A stretch of 64,000 nt of DNA from Hormiphora californensis (lineage: Eukaryota > Ctenophora > Tentaculata > Cydippida > Pleurobrachiidae). The position numbers and the translations under genes were made by a program. The notes beneath the pieces were generated by a model. It saw only the letters and a program-made list of their open reading frames with translations, was not told where the DNA came from and searched no databases. Shown here in pieces: positions 14,401 through 24,628 of this stretch; within the stretch, counting starts at the first letter, position 1; each line of letters starts with the position of its first letter. The DNA is taken from assembly GCA_020137815.1 (NCBI GenBank), contig CM035351.1:8502600-8566599 (forward strand). Reading direction: 5' to 3'.

Positions 14401-15248
14401 CCGAATTACCAACTGACCCGAATTACCCCCTCCTACCCTAAGTTGGCGATGTATCTACAATCTACATTCGAAATGTAATATCCCAATTATTTGAGTGGTA
14501 GGGTTACCTTATATGTATTTGCTTCCAACCAGGGCGAGAGGAAGACAGTATATTTGATGCTTTTGGCCACAACCCAGAGCCACCCGTCGACTATACTTCC
14601 TCTACGGATGATAGCGAAGAGGATTCCTCAGGGTGTGAAGCCGACATGGCAGATATTGTGAGTATCACATCCCGCCCTCACCCCCAAGGGTGGATCCATT
14701 TGGCTCCTTTCCCTGAGTGCTGAGAAGTTCCTTCCTTTCGGCGCCACGGATTTGCTCCTCGCTTCATCACCACCTTACACAACACGAAGTGGTCCCCTTT
14801 CAGATAAAACGATATGTTTGAACAAACCTCTCTCTTACAGGAGGCTGGAAGGTCGGTTCCTGTGTACGGGGGAATAGGACTAAAACAGGGGGGAGATGCT
14901 CCGAGAAAAAGAGCTGGAAGTGTCAAGGTAGTCGACCTATTATTAACCAGTTTTGGATCGGTTTCTCAAAAACGTGATATCTGAACCCTGGCAGAGTCTG
15001 TCAGGCCAATGCTCTAATCACAGTTCTCTCTCGAAAGAAATGAGGGTCAGGTCAATTAATGCTCTGACTGGGCAGAGTGACAGTATAATTCAATTCCATC
15101 ACTATAACTCCCCTCCCTGCAGGTTGATGATATAGCTCACAGTATGAAGCTGATAAGTGCTCAACTCGATGAAGGGGCTGATGATATTCCACGACCCCGG
15201 GTTATGCAATCACGAAGTTACAATCCATCATCCCTTTACGGCCGATGA
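11467..15248 (+). CDS. PRAS40/AKT1S1-like (Lobe-like) TOR/Akt substrate, 7 exons
   Basis: Exons 11467-11652, 12120-12245, 12341-12520, 12623-12857, 14533-14657, 14841-14927 and 15123-15248 join in frame with GT-AG borders to give 354 residues. The C-terminus aligns with human PRAS40: VDDIAHSMKLIS resembles the DLDRIAASM region, and DIPRPRVMQS resembles DLPRPRLNTS around the Akt site. RSVPVYG resembles the SVPVWGF region, and an acidic SSTDDSEED stretch follows an aromatic DFFQFDYG that may serve as a TOS motif. The N-terminus has Cys 6, 8, 61 and 64 (GCKC, then YACKVC), a possible zinc site. PRAS40 binds Raptor in TORC1 and is phosphorylated by Akt. The fourth intron holds a 1.5 kb transposon. 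The exon chain is well supported; the family name is a moderate call made from memory. Confidence 0.6.
11996..12057 (+). repeat. Short repeat family (GCCAATGCTCTGAC), copy 1
   Basis: Unit: GCCAATACTCTGACCGCGG, TTCTCGAAGAAAAGAG, then GGTCAGGCTCTGACAG. It lies 62 bases upstream of the 3' splice site of exon 2 of the AKT1S1-like gene, followed by a long poly-C tract that ends in AACAG|G. Confidence 0.75.
12943..14440. mobile_element. Non-autonomous TA-flanked transposon with subterminal repeats
   Basis: Inverted ends TAGGGTAGGAGGGGGTAATT (12943) and its complement ending at 14440 enclose about 1.5 kb inside an intron. A TA at each end could be a Tc1/mariner-like target duplication. Roughly twelve copies of TAATTCGGGTCA or its complement TGACCCGAATTA crowd the two ends (near 12957, 13139, 13161, 13214, 13264, 13286, 14104, 14130, 14147, 14380, 14397, 14414). 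Such motifs would suit transposase binding. The centre is a GAGGCCCCTA minisatellite. No transposase frame is present. Confidence 0.75.
13490..14035. repeat. GAGGCCCCTA minisatellite
   Basis: About 540 bases of imperfect 10-11 base units (CCCCTAGAGG and variants such as CCCCTTGAGA and CCCTTAAGG). It forms the core of the surrounding transposon. The unit is nearly its own complement, so the array can fold extensively. There is no open coding frame of interest. Confidence 0.95.
14998..15075 (+). repeat. Short repeat family (GCCAATGCTCTGAC), copy 2
   Basis: CTGTCAGGCCAATGCTCT, then CACAGTTCTC, GAAATGAGGGTCAGG and AATGCTCTGAC. It ends 47 bases before the 3' splice site of the last AKT1S1-like exon. 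Confidence 0.75.
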
Positions 15249-15746
15249 TACAGAGCTCTTTTAATGGGTGTCAGTTGGGATCGTCCCAGGGACTGGGTCC
15301 CAGCATAGCGACATGATCGGGCTGACAATATATGTGTGCATGGGAACACTTTTATTGAGTGGAATAAACTGAGTTTCATAAAGACTGCAATTACAGAAAA
15401 CAGACTGTTATTAACCACGTGTGACTTTGGTAACCCACTACACGAGAGAAATGTTGGCAACTTATCCCTCTTCTTGATGTTATATAATAACCCTGGGGAG
15501 CTTTTAGCAGAGTCTCTTGCTCTCCCTCAAAGATAATATAATGTGGCCCCTTTTTTAGTATTATTTAGTGTTAACAACATCCTTTTTTAAACCCACAATC
15601 CAATTAATTGTACTCTCTTTCTTTCCAGCTCCCACCCTCTCAATTACAAAACCTTACCTATCACTATATCTCGTGAACGGGTCGCGAGCCTTCTTTTGAG
15701 CACTGTGCACATATTAACCCTTAACCTCCTATCTTCACAGTTAGCC

Positions 15747-16825
15747 ATGTTTCTAAAGACGCTAACAATCGGTGGAACGGTGGCGTGTTCAGTTCTACTG
15801 GGACACTATAACTCCAACTGTAAAGATGCTAACAAGACGGACCACCCTGCCCGTATTCAGTTCCCAACACGGTCCTGGGATTCCAATTGGGATTGTATGA
15901 AGCCGGACAAAGAAGCCCTGGAGAACTTGACTGATGAGGTACGTGCTCCTTCTCCCCACACACACTCCCGTCTCCCCTTCCCTGGTACTGGGTACATTAT
16001 GACCTTCCCTCCCCGGTACATGTGTGAAGAGAGTCTTCTGAAAAGAGTGGCTGACAAGAGAAGAGTATTCTCTCGTCCACCACTCCATCACACGTTTAGT
16101 TAGTTAGGACATGGGGTTATACTCGTTGAGACTTGAGAGGCGACCTGATTTGAGTGGTCTCTCAGTAAGTATCCATGACTTGCAAACCAGATAAACCTGC
16201 ATAATATTTTTGCATTAGTAATCTGATTTCGAGTAATCGTTATTCATATATTTCGTGCCGGTTTTACCGGTTTTTATTGCTTTGATCTACCTGTAGCCGA
16301 ATTTTAGGGGGCGATAAAATCACAGCTGATTTTTATTTATCCTGCAGGAAAAAGAAGGAAAGATAACGAAAGCAGTGCGGCATCTTTACCTAGTGAGACA
16401 CGGACAATATGAGATGAAAGATGATCCTAAAGACAAGATTCTCACAGGTAAGCAAGAGAAGCACACTCTTATTATACTACGCAGGTGAGACGGAAGCTGG
16501 GATCCCGAGTTAAATTCGAGGCAATCTTGTGTCATTGGAGGGCCTAATATTGTCGCCGCCTAGACCTAGTCTTATCTCCTCTCTTTAATTTGTTAAGAGG
16601 ACTCTTATCAAATTATAGGTTTAGGAAATGATATACTACTGCCGAGTAGGTTTATGGGCTCAAAGTTCAAAGAAAGGTAACATTCAGACAGGAAATACTC
16701 GTTTTTTTTGGAGAATGCCTTCTTTTCCATAACAAACCTGCAAACATCTCGAGATTATCTTCTAGGATATTTCTAGGATAATCCGAGATGCCGCCTCCCT
16801 AACTTAATGAATCATTTATTTGTAG

Positions 16826-16907
<82 letters not shown>

Positions 16908-19900
16908 GGGGGGGGGTGCAGCCCAAAAAAAACCAACCATACCCTGGATTTTCAAAATTGTTGATTTTTTTTGGTCGTTTTTGATTTTTTTTGCCTTGTT
17001 TGAACAAAACAAATTTTTTTTGATCTTTTTTGATTTTTTTTGATTATTTTTGATTTTTTTTGATATTTTTTGATTTTTTTGATCTTTTTTGACTTTTTTT
17101 GACTTTTTTTGATCGTTTTTGATTTTTTTGAATTTTTTTGATCGTTTTTGATTTTATTTGATCGTTTTTGATTTTTTGAACTTTTTTGTTCAACATTAAA
17201 CATTTAAAAAAATCAAAAACGATCAAAAAAAATCAAAAAAAATCAAAAACGATCAAAAAAGTTCAAAAAAAAATTAAATAAAAATAAAAAAAATCAAAAA
17301 CGATCAAAAACGATCAAAAAAAATCAAAAACGACCAAAAAAATCAAAAACGACCAAAAAAAATCAAAGAATTTTCAATCAAAAACGACCAAAAAAAACCA
17401 ACCATACCCTTGATTTCGGAAAAAGTTTGAATTTTTTTGGGGCTGCACCCCCCCCCCCAGAAAGAGAGAGAGAGAGAGCACAGTCGAACAGATTATTGGC
17501 GGGGAGCCGGAAGGGGACAATGTTTGTTTAATATAACTTTCTGAAATAAACATGATAGGTTTATTATAATGCAAATCCCCCCAAATACCCTCCTCTCCTC
17601 TTAGAGCTGGGACGTGAGCAAGCTGGAATAACGGGGGAGAGGCTGAAGGCACTGTTAGGGGACAAGGTGACTAGTTTCGACATTAGTACCGCAGTGAGGG
17701 CTACAGAAACTGGCAACATCATCCTCAAGCACTTTGATACCGAAGGTATGTATATATATATACTGTATTAAGCCAAAAACTAATTGGAATTAGTTGGCGG
17801 GAAAGGTGGCCCACTTACACCTTTTGCTGCTACCGGGTACCACGAACTGTCATTCTCTTCACGTCACGTCGGTATCTCAATCTCGATCTCTCTCACCCTT
17901 TCTCTTTCTCTATTTCACTCACCTCTTATATCCCTGATACATTTTAAAATAAAACCCGGCATCAGGCAAAGGTGTAAGTGGGCCACCTTTCCCGCCAACT
18001 AATTCCAATTAGTTTTTGGCTTAATTTAGGTCCCTTTTTGGTTTCTAATGTCAGTATGACATTATTTCATGATGTAAAATTGTCAAAATGATGTGTTATG
18101 TGAGAAACGAGACGAATTTCTGTGAAAATCGTAATTTTGACGTCATTATGACGTCATCTGACGTAATTAGTGACGTCGTAACGACGTAATTGGATCACAA
18201 TATATTTTGAATGAATACCCTGAAGGAGCTTGTAAAGTATCATTGACCACAGTGGTCAGGAAAGGGAGTTTTTGCTCGAAAAACGTTCATTTTACTGAAT
18301 TTTTCGTCAAATTTTTGACTTCCGACGCAATTTAAGGGCTCAAAATGATGAGCTACGAAAATTCGCAATATAGTAACTGAAAGTTCAGACAATTTGCCGG
18401 TAACTATTCTTCGTCAAATCAGAAATCGGAACACGTCTTCAGGGTGCTAGAGGCGTTTGAAAAAAGTTAGTCGATCTCGCGCAATGACGTCACTCGTGAC
18501 GTCATTGCGCGCGTTATAAGTAAGATTGAGAGTTGCCACCCAAATGGGTACATGCACGAGACAATTATCTGTCGAATGCCGCTTGGTTTAAGGTCGTACG
18601 ATGTCTGGTTCGTCTCAAACTGGGACCAAACGGAAGGTAATAAAGCGTCTATACATCTATCTATCTATCAACCTAGTTATCCCCACACTGAATTTTCTGT
18701 TTTGGGGGTGGTGTTATAACTTTTGAACAAAATGAGCTAGCCACTTGAAATTTTTACCATCGATAGATGTCTACAAGAAGCTTCTGAGTACAAAATTTCA
18801 GCTTCCTAGCTCATCCGGTTCCGGAGTTATGGCGTGTCAAAAAGTGCCAAAATGGGCTAAAAGTATGAAATAACTATATATACGCTGTGAGCAAGCGGGC
18901 CGTTTTTTGGGGGAATTTTTTTCGGGGGGTTGGATGGGGCCACCTTTGCGCTTGCCAGCGCAGTGATCCATGGAAACCATAGTAACCATGGCCATGACAA
19001 CCATTATAATAACCGTGGCAACCATATTAACCATGGAAACCATCGTTTTGGGAGAAAGATTGACGGGATGCCATAACCAACGTGTTTGCACTTCCCCAAC
19101 TTAAAACATTTGTTTATCTTAGTCTTCTCTACCTGTGCCCGATAGGTGAAGGGGTTCCGACGACCGACAGTATTTGACAAATATCAAAACACGCGATCTG
19201 TTTTTGGTGAACTGGTTGTAAAATAAAATATTGGTATCCAGCACAGGCACACACAAAAATAATAAACTCTTCCCAATATGTCAGTCTTTTATTGAACCAC
19301 ATCTCTCTTTCTCTCGTTTCCCTCTCTCTCCCCCTTTCTAGTTCTCCTTCACACTAACACACACTGGAAGATGTAATATCAACTGTCCCCTATCTCCTCT
19401 GCATCCAAAAGTGGTAAGCCGCACAGATTGGCATCGGAAGAACGGGGAACATCACCAGGAAAGCCCCAACTGCCTGACCCCATCCCGGATAAGCTACATC
19501 CTCTGTCCACGTCTCGTTCCCTGGTATACCTGGTGTATTTGGGTCCTCGACACACCCCACATAGGCGGTGTAACCCGCAGGAGAGAGGCACTGCTTCACA
19601 ATGCTAGCCAGGAGAATTACTGAGATCAGGATGGGGGAGATATATTTCCAGCACAACTGCCAGTAGATATGAGGCTTAGATCCCGTCATGTACTCTATAT
19701 CATCGTTAAACCTCTCCAGTCCGTAGATCCATGACACCGCCAGGCACTGTGCAATACCGATAAACAGCAGGGGGATTGCAACGGAGAATGTATCGTATAT
19801 GCTGAACACGTAGAGACCACCTTGGGTGCACATGGGGAGGCCAAGGACACACAAAATACAGCAGACAATGAGACAGAGAAGTTCCTTCCTGATCTTTTTG

Positions 19901-21231
19901 AAGATCTTGTAATCCTGGAGAGGGCCAATACACGCCTCGATCGTTCCAAACTCAGAGTCCACAGCAAGGAGAACCATCATGAAAAAGAAGGCAGCAGCCC
20001 ATAGTTGGGGTAGTTTCATCTCTGCAACGGCGGTTGTGTACGCGATGAATGCCAGACCAGGTCCACTCTGAACATCCTCAACTGCGATCCCAATAGTCTC
20101 CTCTCGGAATCCTAGCACGGAGTAAACCACCACCCCCGCAAACACACTCGTTCCACAGTTAATACACGAGATTACGATAGCATCACGAGCACAATTGTTT
20201 TTAACAGGATTGTACGACCCGAAACAGATGAGAGCTCCGAAACCGACACTCAGACTGTAGAAGATCTGACCTGCGGCATCCATCCACACAATGGGGTCCA
20301 GGAGACGTCCAAAATCAGGGGTGAAGAAGACAGCAATGCCAGTTAGGGCACCCTTCAGGGTGACTCCCCTCACAAAGAGACATATCAGAACGAAGTAGGG
20401 GAAGGTTGCAGTGAAGTAGGCTGCTTTTCCACTCGATTTAATTCCCTTGAACAGACATAGGTAGGTAAATACCCAGCCAATACACCAGCATATTGTGAGT
20501 CCTGGTACAAAGCTGCCCGCCGTTTCGATCCGTGATGACGCCTGAAGTGTCTCTTGGTACCAGTAGTAAGCAGTCGAGTCCTCCTGACAGCAAATACTAG
20601 CATTAGCCGTGCAATTAGTCCAGGGCAGTGGGTTGGAGAAGGACAGATAAAAGTAGTACATGCACCAGGTCATGACCATGGGAAAGTAGGCCGTCATCTG
20701 GAAGCTCACAATCAGTTGCCCCACCCCGATACCAAACAGATGGGGGTTGATGTTCGACCAGATCTTCAGGAAGCCCTTCTGCATTCGCTGTCCCAGAGCC
20801 AGTTCAAGATAAAACAATGGTAACCCCTCAACTAGCAACATTATCCCGTAGGGGATCAGGAAGGCTCCACCACCGTTTTTCTGTGCCAGATAGGGGAATC
20901 TCCACACGTTTCCTGTCCCCACGGCCAGACCGATTGATGCCAACAGGAACTCCCAATGGTTTCCCCATCTTTCTCGTTTCTGAGAGGATTGGGAGGTTGG
21001 TGAAGGGGCTGATGGTGACACTTTACCAGACATGTTACACACACAGAGAAAGTGTGACAGGAAGAGCAGAATATAGTTTTACCTGGGTTTGATGTTCAGC
21101 CTCTACAGGTTGATATTTGTTCCCGCGTTGCGGTGCGGGTACCGCGTTAGTCATTTCCATGGCAATATACTTATTGGATTAAGGGCGGTTTTAAACTAAG
21201 CGAGTGAGAGAGAGAGAAAGAGAGAGAAAAA

Positions 21232-21295
<64 letters not shown>

Positions 21296-24058
21296 GTTGT
21301 GAAAACATCTGCTAATCTGCTTGAGTAATGAATGCCACAAAGAAGACATTAAGACATGGAGAGATTGCAATCAATCATAACTAGGATAGAGAGAAAAAGA
21401 GAGGATATAGTGACTAGACGTGACTAGACGCGGGCAGTGTATTTAGGTCATTTGCGTGCTGCAAACACATTTATTGTGCTACTGAAGGGTAATTCGGTTA
21501 TACGTTTGTCATACTGCTACCAAGATGTGTGCAGCTGCAGTAGGCGGGGGTGGCTCACAACTACAGGGCAGCAAAACAAACGTGTCAGAAATAGGTGCAG
21601 CCCCGTGAGAATTATGGAGGAGCATGAAGAGGGCCCCACCCCTGAAACACAATTACAAACTGATTGGGTGGGTAATTGGGTACACCATAACTAATAAGGG
21701 TGGAAAACAATTTCAGCTTTCAATTAGTATACTTCCGTTGCAACCCAGAGGGTAGCAACACAATTTACACTTTCGCCACCACGATGCAGTGCAATTCTGC
21801 AGTAGGTTGGTTTCTCTCTCCAAGTCCACAGTGTGGACTCCACACTGAAACATAGTTACCCGGGCTGGAGTACACAATTAACAATGACTAGGTTTATAAT
21901 GCACGTTCAGTAGCTGTAGACGGGGTGGAACATCAAGCTAGGCTAGGTATAGGGATTGCTAAGTACAATAACTAGTAGTTTATTGTGTGGCTCACACCGT
22001 CATTTCATTTCGATTTCATAAAGCCCGCTCTGTAAGGGTTCGGTGGATCAAGCAGTGCACGTTCAGTAGTAGACAGAATACAGTAGACCAACAAACTAAA
22101 GGGAAAGTACAATGCATAGAGGGACTTTAAAACCGTGCATAGGTATTAGCGTGGGAGAGAGCTACAAATAGGGCAAACAGAAAATAGAGAGAGAGGGGGA
22201 GTTAGAGAGGGAGAGAGGGAATGAGAGAGTGTATGTCTGGGAAACGAGGAAGTATGTATGTTATGGTCTTCATAACCCTGAATAGTGTTTACCAAATACT
22301 ATAAAATCAGTGAGTGTTCTGTTAGCAGGACAGAGGCAGTACAGGCATTAGTCATAACAAAAAATAAGGGACTGTTCTATGCCCACATTGAGCAGTGGCC
22401 AGTGTACACTGTACACTGTACAGTTTTACACCTGTCCTAGGCCAATGCTCTGACCACAGTTCTCACGCATGAAATGAGAAAAGGGTCAGGCCAATGCTCT
22501 GACAGGGCCAAACACAAACAACAAAGGGGCCCTAGGGGGGAACTGAAATTATTTCAGGGATAGTTAGGGGCGCTAGACTATGAGGGGGGATAATCATAAA
22601 CGTGACACAGAAAATGACATGAGAGAATGTAAACCCTATAGGAAGATGATTGTTGCTTGCTAATAGATTTCCCTGGTCCCCCTCTTTCCCTCTCTCTCTC
22701 TCTCTCTTTCCCTCTCAGTATCCCTCTCGCTACCAGTTCACCGTGTTTATTTACCCTTTGATTTGCTAAAAAAAAGTAAACAATCCAAATGTCCAATGAC
22801 ATCCCGTACAAGTACAATTACATATACTATTATAGACTATAGTAGAACTGGGACGATTGCAAATCGAGGGATCTGCAGATGCGAAAAAATAGAGAGACAG
22901 ATATCTGTCTCTCTATTTTATCGCATCTCTTTTCTCTCACACATTATTATGCGAAAGCGGACGAAAGAATCTGTCTTTCTCTCACTATCTTTCTCTCACT
23001 ATCTTTCTCTCACTATCTTTCTCTCTCACCATCCAAAGGAATGTGGTAAGGTGTCACATGTTCGCCCCACTACCACCTCTAGCTCTCTTCACCCTCGCTT
23101 CCACATTAATAGTGTGCCCCCCTGACCCCCCCATTGTCTCCCTAGGCTACACATAACGCCCCCTCTCGTCTTCTAGGTGTGCCAGTTACCTACACAGATA
23201 TCTTGGTTGAGGGTGCCCCCTGTCAGCCCGTTCCTGAACCTGAATACTGGAAACCAGAACCGTGGGAATTCAATCAGGATGGCGCTCGTATCGAGGCTGC
23301 CTTTAAAAAGTAAGGATATGTGGGTATTGTTAATATTTTAGTTTAAACATCTGTTTAAACATACAGTAGAGAGATTTGGTAATCGAATGTCCTAATCCTA
23401 AGAAATTTTCTTTCGTGGTGTAGCTTAGATTATTCGATTATCAGGCACCAGTTAGAGATTCCCAGGCATCAGTTCCCACGCTCGGCAGTTGCCAAGGTCG
23501 GCAAGCAAGTGAGTGCTGACGTGTGCGTTAGCTCCACTTTCCATACAATTTACGTCACGCGCAGCAGTGTCACATGGTTCCCACAGAACCATCTGCACAT
23601 GATGGCCGGGTATGCAGGAACGCGCCGTGCCCTGATATCAGGGAGCGTCCCCCTGATATCAGGGGGACGCTGGTGTAACTGGTGTGTTAGATCTAAAGAT
23701 GTAAACCAATTTATATTAAACTTCAAAGCGATTTATCTGAATCAAATGTGATTACTAAATCTCATTGAAGTTGTCCAAATAAAATACAATATTTCACTTT
23801 GTGCAACTGGTTGCTAAACTCCCCACTTGTTCCAGGTACGTCCACAGAGCCCACCCTTCCCAGAAGGAGGATAGTCACGAGGTAATAGTGTGCCATGGAA
23901 ATGTTATCCGATATATCGTGTGTAGAGCACTACAATTCGACCCCGAGGGATGGTTGAGGATGTCGCTAGCTAACTGCAGCGTCACCCATATCACCATCAG
24001 ACCCAATGGAAATGTTGGGCTTGAGGGGACTGGGAGAAAAGGGTCATCTAACCCCTGA
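15747..24058 (+). CDS. PGAM5 mitochondrial serine/threonine protein phosphatase, 5 exons
   Basis: Exons 15747-15938, 16348-16447, 17605-17745, 23177-23309 and 23836-24058 join in frame to 262 residues, close to the family's usual size. The N-terminus ([19 protein letters not shown]) is a short hydrophobic membrane anchor expected to hold PGAM5 in mitochondria. Residues 44-49 are WDSNWD, the WDxNWD motif that drives multimer assembly in PGAM5. The histidine-phosphatase signature LVRHG has the catalytic His at residue 82, and the second active-site His is in VCHGNVIRY (residue 209). The C-terminus [19 protein letters not shown] is typical. It acts as a protein phosphatase in mitochondrial quality control and cell-death signalling. 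The 5.4 kb third intron contains an SLC6 gene on the other strand. A possible polyadenylation signal AATAAA lies at 24516. Confidence 0.93.
16832..16903. repeat. (GA)n microsatellite
   Basis: Pure GA run interrupted by the fold-back element; a shorter GA run continues at 17459-17478 on its right side. Confidence 0.9.
16904..17458. mobile_element. Fold-back element with G/C-tract ends, A/T-rich core
   Basis: Inserted in a GA microsatellite in PGAM5 intron 2. The left end is a G tract followed by TGCAGCCCAAAAAAAACC, and the right end is its complement (GGGGCTGCACCCCC). The interior is made of TTTTTGATCGTTTTTGATTT units on the left and the complementary AAATCAAAAACGATCAAAAA units on the right, so almost the whole element forms one hairpin. 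A CCAACCATACCC motif occurs near both ends in direct orientation. No protein is encoded; Lys-rich frames are artefacts. Confidence 0.75.
17768..18024. mobile_element. TTAA-flanked MITE
   Basis: 257 bases bounded by TTAA. Inverted arms of about 57 bases start GCCAAAAACTAATTGGAATT and end in the exact complement. The middle is pyrimidine-rich. The TTAA at both ends resembles a piggyBac-type target duplication, but the terminal bases are not the usual piggyBac ones. It lies directly after a TATATA tract 23 bases into PGAM5 intron 3. The arms resemble those of the element at 45321-45749. Confidence 0.8.
18138..18510. promoter_or_regulatory. Cluster of CRE palindromes
   Basis: Four perfect TGACGTCA sites (18138-18145, 18149-18156, 18485-18492, 18497-18504) plus several TGACGTAA variants. 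The last two lie in a perfect 32-base inverted repeat at 18479-18510 (GCGCAATGACGTCAC around TC). TGACGTCA is the CREB/ATF binding palindrome. The cluster is in a PGAM5 intron, 90 bases upstream of a small ATG-donor exon candidate at 18601. It could instead be remnant transposon sequence. Confidence 0.45.
18601..18636 (+). CDS. Candidate 12-codon first exon (speculative)
   Basis: ATG at 18601 opens a 12-codon frame ([12 protein letters not shown]) that ends at a consensus-like donor (AAG|GTAATA). It lies 90 bases after the CRE palindrome. No further exon can be joined to it in this window, so this may be a displaced promoter plus first exon, or chance. Confidence 0.2.
18960..19045. promoter_or_regulatory. 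Tandem X-box-like motifs
   Basis: Repeated sequences such as AGTAACCATGG, TAACCGTGGCAACC and TTAACCATGGAAACC resemble the RFX X-box (GTTRCCATGGYAAC). They are arranged in near tandem downstream of the SLC6 gene's 3' end. RFX factors control ciliary genes, but none of the ciliary genes here starts nearby, so a repeat origin is as likely. Confidence 0.3.
19390..21033 (-). CDS. SLC6-family sodium-dependent neurotransmitter/amino-acid symporter, single exon
   Basis: One uninterrupted frame of 547 residues on the minus strand, starting at the ATG at 21033. TM1 carries the family signature [22 protein letters not shown] (split here: [10 protein letters not shown], then [12 protein letters not shown]), TM2 has [14 protein letters not shown], and TM6 has [22 protein letters not shown]8 has [11 protein letters not shown]. 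The extracellular loop 2 region has Asn-glycosylation sites (NCTANAS). At the position where monoamine transporters have Asp in TM1, this protein has Gly (residue 39). That favours an amino-acid carrier of the B0AT/SLC6A15-20 type over a monoamine carrier; the substrate is inferred. TTTATT at 19288-19293 is a plausible polyadenylation signal for this strand. The gene lies wholly inside PGAM5 intron 3 and has no introns of its own. Confidence 0.93.
   Translation of the reverse strand: MSGKVSPSAPSPTSQSSQKRERWGNHWEFLLASIGLAVGTGNVWRFPYLAQKNGGGAFLIPYGIMLLVEGLPLFYLELALGQRMQKGFLKIWSNINPHLFGIGVGQLIVSFQMTAYFPMVMTWCMYYFYLSFSNPLPWTNCTANASICCQEDSTAYYWYQETLQASSRIETAGSFVPGLTICWCIGWVFTYLCLFKGIKSSGKAAYFTATFPYFVLICLFVRGVTLKGALTGIAVFFTPDFGRLLDPIVWMDAAGQIFYSLSVGFGALICFGSYNPVKNNCARDAIVISCINCGTSVFAGVVVYSVLGFREETIGIAVEDVQSGPGLAFIAYTTAVAEMKLPQLWAAAFFFMMVLLAVDSEFGTIEACIGPLQDYKIFKKIRKELLCLIVCCILCVLGLPMCTQGGLYVFSIYDTFSVAIPLLFIGIAQCLAVSWIYGLERFNDDIEYMTGSKPHIYWQLCWKYISPILISVILLASIVKQCLSPAGYTAYVGCVEDPNTPGIPGNETWTEDVAYPGWGQAVGAFLVMFPVLPMPICAAYHFWMQRR
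21229..21292. repeat. (GA)n microsatellite
   Basis: GA run upstream of the SLC6 gene (on its 5' side). Confidence 0.9.
21293..22431. other. Intron sequence without genes
   Basis: Remainder of PGAM5 intron 3 upstream of the SLC6 gene. Short GA-rich patches (22185-22240) and tandem GTACACT units near 22403-22422 are visible. No splice-supported coding frame was found. Confidence 0.5.
22432..22508 (+). repeat. Short repeat family (GCCAATGCTCTGAC), copy 3
   Basis: The best-preserved copy: GGCCAATGCTCTGACCACAG, TTCTCACGCATGAAATGAG, then GGGTCAGGCCAATGCTCTGA. The core TCAGGCCAATGCTCTGAC is present twice in direct orientation. Confidence 0.85.
22877..22928. repeat. 52-base hairpin
   Basis: AGATGCGAAAAAATAGAGAG followed by ACAGATATCTGT and the complementary arm ending at 22928. 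Near-perfect palindrome in PGAM5 intron 3. Confidence 0.8.
23644..23671. repeat. Perfect 28-base palindrome
   Basis: AGCGTCCCCCTGAT followed directly by its exact complement, in PGAM5 intron 4. The motif CTGATATCAGGGAGCGTCCC just before it duplicates part of one arm. Confidence 0.85.
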
Positions 24059-24313
24059 TAAGATGACTTACAACTAGAGATTAGAGAGACACTCTCAGTT
24101 GCATCATACAGTGTTTTATTTGGACTTTTTTTTGTTACTTTGTCACATATCTTGGTTGTATTTGTCACGTATTTCATGTTGTGCCACGAGTGAGGAAAAA
24201 AGAAGAAAAAAAGAGAGGGGATGAGAGAGAAACTAATGTATGGGAGTTATTTGTGTGATATGTACTGTTTTCTTTACTTTTAACACCGTTATATCTGCAT
24301 CAAATCAATGAAA

Positions 24314-24477
24314 GAGATCTTGGACTCAGATAAATTTTGATGAATAGGTAATTCAGAGTCTGGCGCCGCAGACCCCATCTGAGCGATTTGAGAGTCAAAT
24401 CGGGGTCTGGCGCCGCCAGCCATTTCCTGACGAAACAAACATTGTGAACCAAAATTATTGATAGAGTCCAAGATCTC
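24314..24477. repeat. Inverted repeat between PGAM5 and MNS1
   Basis: Outer arms GAGATCTTGGACTC and GAGTCCAAGATCTC, with an inner pair around GTCTGGCGCCGC. It lies between convergent genes, where 3' UTRs of both may overlap. Confidence 0.7.
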
Positions 24478-24628
24478 AGGTTGTAACGGAAAAACAAACA
24501 ACGATATAATGGAGAAATAAACACATGTTCAACATACTGTACACTCATAGCAACACACGCACCATACACTCAGTGATATACATTCTCTCCGATCAGATAT
24601 TGTCCTAAAAACCAAGTCCTGAAGGTAT

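Noticed and set aside
16952-17226. Lys/Ser-rich frames of 60-83 codons
   Set aside because: They are products of the TTTTTTGATC simple-sequence hairpin.
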